33,207 nucleotides of DNA, from contig MTCR01000125.1 of NCBI GenBank assembly GCA_002212725.1, positions 1-33,207 on the forward strand, given 5' to 3'. The translations under genes were made by a program, and so were the position numbers. Below are positions 30,101 through 33,207 of the stretch, piece after piece (the stretch's first letter is position 1; each line of letters starts with the position of its first letter). The stretch comes from Sphingobacteriales bacterium TSM_CSM. Its GTDB lineage: Bacteria > Bacteroidota > Bacteroidia > Chitinophagales > UBA2359. The notes under the pieces were generated by a model. It saw only the letters and a list, made by a program, of their open reading frames with translations. It was not told the origin of the DNA and ran no database searches.

Positions 30101-32524
30101 CAGGTGCAAATATTAGCCACTCCCGCCACTCCTGGAGTTATGACAGGCCCCACAACATTATGTCCCGGTGCTACGGCAAACTACAGCGTACCGGCTGTTT
30201 CAGGCGCTACGTCCTATAGCTGGACAGTTCCGGCAGGTGCTACTATTAACTCGGGACAGGGAACAACCGGTGTCAACGTAACCTGGGGAGCATCGGGCGG
30301 AAGTATTTGTGTGCGCGCGCAAAACACTTGCGGTCTTGGTGGCCCCCGATGTGTAACTGTTACGGTCAGCGATACGCAAAACCCCACCATTACCTGTCCT
30401 GCAAATATGTCAATTCCTGCCGGGCCAACCTGCTCAACACTAATGCCCAATTTAACATTGGCAAACGGCACGGTATTGGCTAATTCAGTTACTGAGTTTT
30501 CGGGAACACAAGGAAGCAACAACTGGTATTATGGAGAGTATTTCGCCAATTCTTCCTGTAATTTTGCACAACTGCCTGCCTGGAATTCAGGGTTAAGCCA
30601 ATGGCAAAACAGTCAGCCTTTCAATACGCCTTATCTGAATGCTAACAGCGGGCATCCTGGCGTAACCGATTATAAGTGGGCTGTGAGAAGATGGGTTGCA
30701 GAAATTACAGGTAACATTAATATAGCCTTGCAGTTTCAGGATTTAAATACCGGCTGCGGCAATGGCGCGCATATTCGGGTGTTTGTAAATGGTGTGGAAA
30801 TATGGCAGTACTTTAACGTTCCTGCCGCACTCACCCCCTGGAACCTGACCAATATTTTTGTAAAACAAGGAGATGTGGTTGATTTTGTAATTGACCCGAA
30901 CGGAACTGATACCGGTTGCGATGCCACCTTATTAACTGCGGTTATTACGGCAAATACTGCATTTACGGCATCCGATAACTGTGGAACACCAACCGTTACG
31001 CAAAGTATTGCTGCCGGAACTGCAATAGGTCCGGGTACATCTACCGTTACCCTTACAGCTACCGATGGTGTTGGCAGAACTGCTACTTGTAATGTAAATA
31101 TTACGGTTACCAACAGCACCAATGCTTCATGGACACCGCCTGCCAACCTGTGTGCTACATCTGCACCGGCTACACTTACACCGGTACAGCCAACGCTTGG
31201 CTTTTATTGCACCAGTTTAACCGGAACCTGGAGTGGTAGCGGTATTACCAACAATGGTAACGGAACTGCCTCATTTAACCCAAGTGGGTTATCTGGCAAC
31301 ATTCCGGTTACCTATACCATAGGAACCGGTGCTTGTCAGGCAACCTCCACCCAAAATATTGCAGTAGCGGCAGCTCCAAATGCCGCTATAAGCGGTGCGT
31401 CTTATGTGTGTGCAGGTGGCAGCACTCCTTTAACCGCATCGGGAGGCTCCACCTACAATTGGAGTACCAGCCAATCTGGCGCAACTATTACAGTAACTCC
31501 ATCTTCCACAACTGCATATACGGTTACGGTTACCAATGCAACGGGTTGTACAACCACGGCAAATGCTACGGTTAACGTTGAAAACTGCAATAATTGCCAA
31601 ATTACCAATCCGGTTGTTACAACTACCTGTAGTTCGCCATTCTGTCCGGGTTCCCCGAGCGGCGACTATTTTCTTGTTGTTACCTTTAATAATACAGGCG
31701 GAGGAGCTAATGGAGTTGATATTTACGTAAATGGCACATTGCTGGCCGATAATGTAGCCTACAGCGGAACCGGCACAACAAATATCTGTATTAACCATGC
31801 CTCATTCATTTCAAACGGACAAACGAATATTCAGGTAGTTATAACTGATGCCAATGCAAGTGTGCCATCAACTTTAACACCACTAAATCCGTCTTGTCAG
31901 GGGTGTCTTACTACTGCTTCCGGTTTGGCGGTGAATGAGGTTTCAAATGGATCTACCGGCAATCAGGAGTGGTTCGAACTGCTCGTTACGGGCAATCAGT
32001 TGTTAAACCTGAATGGATGGGTTATTAACGACAATAATGGAACTTTTAATGGTGGAAATGTGAGCCCCGGTTACTTGTTCTTTAACTTAGCCAATGGACC
32101 TGCTTGTAGTGTGCTTTCTGCTATTCCGCCCGGTTCCGTAATCGTGGTGTATAACGGCGATGCGGGTAGTAAAGACCCGAATATACCTGCCGATGACCCT
32201 TATGACAGCAACTCCGATGGTGTTTACATAATTCCCAGTACGCATTTGTGTTTCAGCTATTGCAATAACGAAACAATACCTTGCGCATCTCCGGGTGCGC
32301 CTCCTGCATGGTCAACATTTATGGGGTTGAACAATACAGGTGATGCTGCACAAACGCTTTCCCCTGCTGGTTCATTTTTCAGCGGTTTGGGATATGGTAC
32401 CGTTGGTAATACCACAGCGCCGGCCGGAAGCGTTTACCTGCCGGTTAATAACACATTCCAGTTTTCATGTGGCTCTCTTTCTAATGTAGCAAACTATACA
32501 GGGGGGGGGGGCTGGCATTCGTAG
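24116..32524 (+). CDS. Giant multi-domain cell-surface protein (adhesin-like), frame broken near its 3' part
   Basis: The frame gives 2802 residues, starting with a signal peptide (MIKAIHTAKLFPAFLVILLC...FAYG|Q). Rough order: two copies of an acidic Cys-containing domain (37-229, 250-429); Ig/PKD-like modules (430-645); a beta-helix-like segment (648-802, VTLEGGYRL, IEHIMGFKSN, LTGWTLQDLTI); a glycine-rich block (803-1100); about seven Ig/PKD-like modules, mostly with a Cys in strand B (1100-1755); three ~82-residue repeats (1756-2000); a PKD-like module; a HYR domain split by an insert (2084-2325); Ig/CARDB-like modules (2327-2590); and a lamin-tail-like domain (from 2598, AVNEVSNGSTGNQEWFELLV). 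It stops at TAG 32522-32524, just past a run of 11 G, whereas the natural continuation is in the next frame and carries SprB repeats. No catalytic motif was seen. By analogy with SprB, it is likely a type IX-secreted adhesin. Confidence 0.85.
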   Translation: MIKAIHTAKLFPAFLVILLCLWFSFAYGQTTQLNDGRIRLRVWVHKVWTNANCDDLGVQEYVYRGIRVRPRTDVTGIGWSPSGVNIRANGDENRWWSRTEWAGLQLPGGGGYWPMTQDANGVLLLDVTYPSTAAPTSFDWSVAEMFEDDDTSCPWPCDGGTDPWQYNPQFCCGILQDDNYIGYSQASVVNPFRGGPNGQVHYVQTDILGGGEQSSYAVLFGFQWDWVDPLPPLPTASTNQTSGGIEYQDGNLQLDVQLMGVWSDMDYDGGINCFFGLTDAEELRVLWRARDNLAGFAGASSCITSLAQQVPQWNTGSPIVNLLNKNYTTAQTNFKEFEIELQLWEEDSWSIFGFQCGTDCTFDAGFCLAFDDDAYWSGTTGLVNWRNSVPSPNAGTTTWNYLDVPLRASSSSYINWTAWLRYRWIQAAPTVAIVAPKDRTLCIGTSTTLSVNAQQTTYYQWQVSSTTGDDDGDGNGFTGCPTNAAWTDIPGAYWKDYVPPQTPGTRLYRVICSNRTGTGSYTSSGPRLNSVISDCFRVTYFPYAPPIISNACGSSIVGGIAYSFTMPIVPAIGAVANATSYTWSVSPSAGVSISAPNAQTTNITFPPPNGSQVYTVTLTVADACAAANATSTCTVTATSDYCGIIYVAPPASGGNDVNIGSPTAPVATIQQGLTIAGNSGGARTHIRVLEGSYSQSTVVNLVNNVTLEGGYRLVAGEFVKNSSAITTITLSGLETAATTGSNDIEHIMGFKSNGLTGWTLQDLTITTANATGTTPSNRGRSNYAVWINNSSNYNIVRCNITSGSASSGATGATGSAGSNGSVGSVGGNGSCDGNYSCCFGSESAPGGNGGAGGTGAVGVAGGANNASTTPSNPGANGTGRNGGGGGAGGKGGGFSGGNSAINGSNGGGSASAGPNTGVGIAGGQGDPGGDGTNGANGINGANGTTGTVGAAGTHTSGYFVPGNQAGAGTDGSGGQGGAGGGGGGRQTCFSCNDGPGNGGSGGGGGGQGGAGGTGGFGGGSSFGIYRTNSNTGAAITQTTLTTGTAGIGGIGGAGGAGGAGGAGGVRNTTCTSEIGEGGAGGSGGSGGSGGSGGTGSTGITAQLCTDGITSNPSTAIPTAEITANYRQGCTNSYITLTTPFTASAFTSYDAGGAIVNDITSSTSSYTSLSDPLAIYYTSTGRKDLQIGGNTYFDFIHVVTPRTLPVIDALPATVCVGTNNITLGCTPNSPTLSTAYEWTIQQTPVTGLNTPSPVYTFSVEDPGAVTLQNNTGCPITYQIKLRVRDDCCGWSIPVFATVTVEPPISNNTITAPAFTSFCTSGNPGNIAGSFPSGGTCSYTYQWQQSFNGGAFTNIAGAISQSYDPPNLTTVGTYQFVRIVNSSVCGSSTSNVITINVYTPPTVAPIGGTVCAGQTLQLYGNALPGSGAIVSHQWSGPGAAYLNSSGIENPIFNATSLTSGSFLLTYLALDANNCSATANVTITIAPLPVITNPPLPSTICSGQAVVYNPISNLGSPPTIFSYSSSVTAGSVTGNTSSLNGNINDVLVNTGTTPATVVYTVTPGTPAGCAGFPINFTVTVSPPPIVPVPAVDRTNFCSDDPGNISLSASGGAGTTLQWFTGSCGGTAIGTGNPLVIASPTTTTTYFVRYQDACGNLSGCATVVVNVYQLPTANITPNPATVCTNSTLLLNGNPSGGSGTYTVHTWTVSGGSLTNGNTVTPTFNAPSVATQTTYTVTYRVTDSNGCQSAVVSRTITVNPQDAASVANLNACQNGTTYFPVVTGVTGGTFSQPPGLSINSTTGAINANASTPNTYTVVYNTAGAPTSVCPRTTTFTVTILAPDVAVINSMSLCTNGGITFPNVSSGLTGGTYTGFTPAGLSMNLATGAINPSASTPGVYTVTYNTASAPLSVCPANITFTVTIIAQDQASISNVSLCQSASAYTPTVTGTQSGTYSAAPGGLSINASTGVITPASSFPNTYTVTYNTAPTGSLCPTTTTFQVQILATPATPGVMTGPTTLCPGATANYSVPAVSGATSYSWTVPAGATINSGQGTTGVNVTWGASGGSICVRAQNTCGLGGPRCVTVTVSDTQNPTITCPANMSIPAGPTCSTLMPNLTLANGTVLANSVTEFSGTQGSNNWYYGEYFANSSCNFAQLPAWNSGLSQWQNSQPFNTPYLNANSGHPGVTDYKWAVRRWVAEITGNINIALQFQDLNTGCGNGAHIRVFVNGVEIWQYFNVPAALTPWNLTNIFVKQGDVVDFVIDPNGTDTGCDATLLTAVITANTAFTASDNCGTPTVTQSIAAGTAIGPGTSTVTLTATDGVGRTATCNVNITVTNSTNASWTPPANLCATSAPATLTPVQPTLGFYCTSLTGTWSGSGITNNGNGTASFNPSGLSGNIPVTYTIGTGACQATSTQNIAVAAAPNAAISGASYVCAGGSTPLTASGGSTYNWSTSQSGATITVTPSSTTAYTVTVTNATGCTTTANATVNVENCNNCQITNPVVTTTCSSPFCPGSPSGDYFLVVTFNNTGGGANGVDIYVNGTLLADNVAYSGTGTTNICINHASFISNGQTNIQVVITDANASVPSTLTPLNPSCQGCLTTASGLAVNEVSNGSTGNQEWFELLVTGNQLLNLNGWVINDNNGTFNGGNVSPGYLFFNLANGPACSVLSAIPPGSVIVVYNGDAGSKDPNIPADDPYDSNSDGVYIIPSTHLCFSYCNNETIPCASPGAPPAWSTFMGLNNTGDAAQTLSPAGSFFSGLGYGTVGNTTAPAGSVYLPVNNTFQFSCGSLSNVANYTGGGGWHS
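24224..25402 (+). repeat. Duplicated ~185-residue N-terminal domain of the giant protein
   Basis: Residues 37-229 and 250-429 look like diverged copies. Both open with an R/N-x-R/Q-L-x-V strand ending in W (RIRLRVWVHKVW; NLQLDVQLMGVW). Both reach a Trp-acidic-Cys centre (SVAEMFEDDDTSCPWPCDGG; LQLWEEDSWSIFGFQCGTDC), then FC-x5-DD (QFCCGILQDDNY; GFCLAFDDDAYW), and close with a WxW-type strand (FGFQWDWVDP; WLRYRWIQAAP). The acidic cluster and paired cysteines could bind a metal or form disulphides. Confidence 0.6.
26521..27410 (+). repeat. Glycine-rich (GGx) block in the giant protein
   Basis: About 295 residues dominated by Gly, with Ala, Ser, Asn and Thr, in GGAGG, GANG and GSGG triplets and with short Cys-bearing interruptions (CDGNYSCC, TCFSCNDG, TTCTSE). 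It begins right after beta-helix-like strands (YNIVRCNITSG) and ends at a Cys-containing segment (ITAQLCTDG). The G-x-x spacing recalls polyglycine-II bundles such as PGRS domains, more than true collagen, which needs proline. Confidence 0.8.
27353..27388 (+). repeat. Four perfect 9-bp tandem repeats
   Basis: GGCGGTAGT is repeated four times without change, encoding Gly-Gly-Ser. A second set of 9-bp units (GGTGCAGGC-like, about 27253-27308) lies just upstream. Because the unit is a multiple of three, slippage here would change length without breaking the frame. Confidence 0.9.
29381..30115 (+). repeat. Three tandem ~82-residue modules in the giant protein
   Basis: Units at residues 1756-1836, 1837-1920 and 1921-2000. 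Each has a Cys near the start (LNACQNG, MSLCTNG, VSLCQSA), then GGT(F/Y) or SGTY, GLS(I/M)N-x-(S/A)TGxI, a strand YTVxYNTA, and Cys-Pro before TFTVTI or TFQVQI. The motif GLSIN...TG.I is typical of putative-Ig-type surface modules. Confidence 0.85.
32501..32511 (+). other. Run of 11 G at the frame break
   Basis: The run lies in codons for Gly-Gly-Gly-Gly after NVANYT. As written, the frame reads GGGGWHS and stops at 32522. With one G fewer the protein reads GGGAGIRSPGVANN and continues to the window end; two extra G would also restore it. Confidence 0.9.
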
Positions 32525-33207
32525 TCCCGGCGTTGCTAACAATGCTAATAACCAGTCTTTGATTAATCTGTTGGCAACAAACAGCATCTGCTACAATTGT
32601 GCTACCTATAACGAACCTGCAACTGCTTTAAACATAAGTGCAACAGTAACTTCCAATATTGCATGTAATGGGGGGACAAATGGTGCTATTGATTTAACAC
32701 CTAACGGAGGAACCACACCTTATACTTATGACTGGAGTAATGATGGCCCCGAAAATCCCGATAACGATCCGCAAGATCTGTCATCAGTACCCGCAGGGGT
32801 TTATACCGTTACTGTTACCGATAATATTAATTGTACGGCAGCAGTCAGTGCTACAATAACACAGCCCAACGCAATTACAATCAGCTCCACACCCACAAAT
32901 GTTTCTTGCAATGGTGGAAGTAATGGAGCTATCGATATTACAACAGTCGGAGGTACATCTTCTTATACTTATGATTGGAGCAATGACGGTCCAGAAAACC
33001 CCGATAATGATCCGCAGGACTTAAGCGGTCTTTCAGTGGGTACATATTCGGTTACCGTTACCGATACAAATAATTGTACCGCAGCATCATCCATAACCAT
33101 CACCCAACCGACTGCATTAACCGCCTCCATCACCGGTCAGACCGATGTGGGTTGCAACGGCGGCAACAACGGCAGCGTGACCATTGGCGCAAGCGGCGGC
33201 ACGCCGG
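32514..33207 (+). CDS. Continuation of the giant surface protein with SprB repeats, open at the window end
   Basis: From 32514 the frame is open to the last base (231 codons) and starts as the natural end of the lamin-tail-like domain (GIRSPGVANNANNQSLINLL, then SICYNC). It continues into SprB-type repeats. There is no start codon or promoter of its own to suggest a separate gene, and the offset from the upstream frame is exactly +1. I therefore regard it as the same gene, separated by the G-run indel. The C-terminus, including any type IX sorting domain, is outside the window. Confidence 0.85.
32631..33207 (+). repeat. SprB repeats (two full, one partial)
   Basis: Units at about 32631-32867, 32868-33110 and 33111 onward. 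The hallmarks are CNGGxNGxI, GGTxxYTYDWSNDGPENP, NDPQDL, AGVYTVTVTD or VGTYSVTVTD, NCTA and TITQP. SprB repeats occur in the mobile surface adhesin of gliding Bacteroidota and in many large surface proteins. The first two units are closely alike; the third is more GC-rich in its visible part. Confidence 0.9.

Noticed and set aside
32514..33207. SprB region as an independent gene
   Set aside because: No start codon, promoter or signal peptide at its beginning; the sequence continues the upstream domain in the +1 frame.

Overview
The window looks like chromosomal DNA from a Bacteroidota bacterium, probably from the Saprospiria/Chitinophagia part of the phylum. The support is a SusC/SusD pair, TonB receptors that begin with a carboxypeptidase-like regulatory domain, an OMPP1/FadL-type barrel, lipoproteins with acidic residues after the lipid cysteine, SprB repeats, and upstream elements of the form TTTG-N21-23-TAnnTTTG instead of E. 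coli-type promoters. I see no rRNA, tRNA, CRISPR array, insertion sequence, integrase or phage gene. No stretch without a gene exceeds 300 bases; the longest are 16296-16587, 10207-10483 and 1652-1911. They hold the promoters and terminators listed, or nothing I could recognise.

Region 1 (1-5506, minus strand): a large secreted Asp-box beta-propeller protein cut by the window edge, then the housekeeping pair pyrG (CTP synthase) and yidC (membrane insertase). yidC has a good promoter of its own. Region 2 (5644-7151, plus): a small surface-type lipoprotein and an unrecognised single-pass membrane protein. Region 3 (7293-10206, minus): an OMPP1/FadL-like barrel and an odd exported protein with a Trp-rich core and a 36-bp tandem repeat. 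Region 4 (10484-14851, minus): a SusC-SusD uptake pair with a clear terminator and no glycan enzyme nearby. Region 5 (15108-19560): a lipoprotein and a stand-alone TonB receptor transcribed divergently. Region 6 (19638-22005): inorganic pyrophosphatase (ppa), then a DUF1571-like protein with a nested LysM domain, convergent with ppa and downstream of panB.

Region 7 (22244 to the window end, plus) is the most interesting part. Two good promoters drive a lipoprotein and a small secreted protein. A giant multi-domain cell-surface protein follows, at least 3,000 residues long and continuing past the window. It has a signal peptide, a duplicated acidic Cys-rich N-terminal domain, Ig/PKD-like modules, a beta-helix-like segment carrying a ~300-residue glycine-rich block, a triplicated ~82-residue module, a HYR domain split by an inserted jelly-roll-like domain, a lamin-tail-like domain and SprB repeats. 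Its frame is broken at a run of 11 G (32501-32511); the correct frame resumes immediately and stays open to the window end. This is either a sequencing or assembly indel, or a slippage switch that controls the SprB-containing C-terminus.

Functionally the window mixes core metabolism (CTP, pantothenate, pyrophosphate), inner-membrane biogenesis and a heavily modified cell surface (uptake receptors, lipoproteins, adhesin). The giant protein is probably a type IX secretion substrate by analogy with SprB, but its C-terminal sorting domain lies outside the window, so that is inference.
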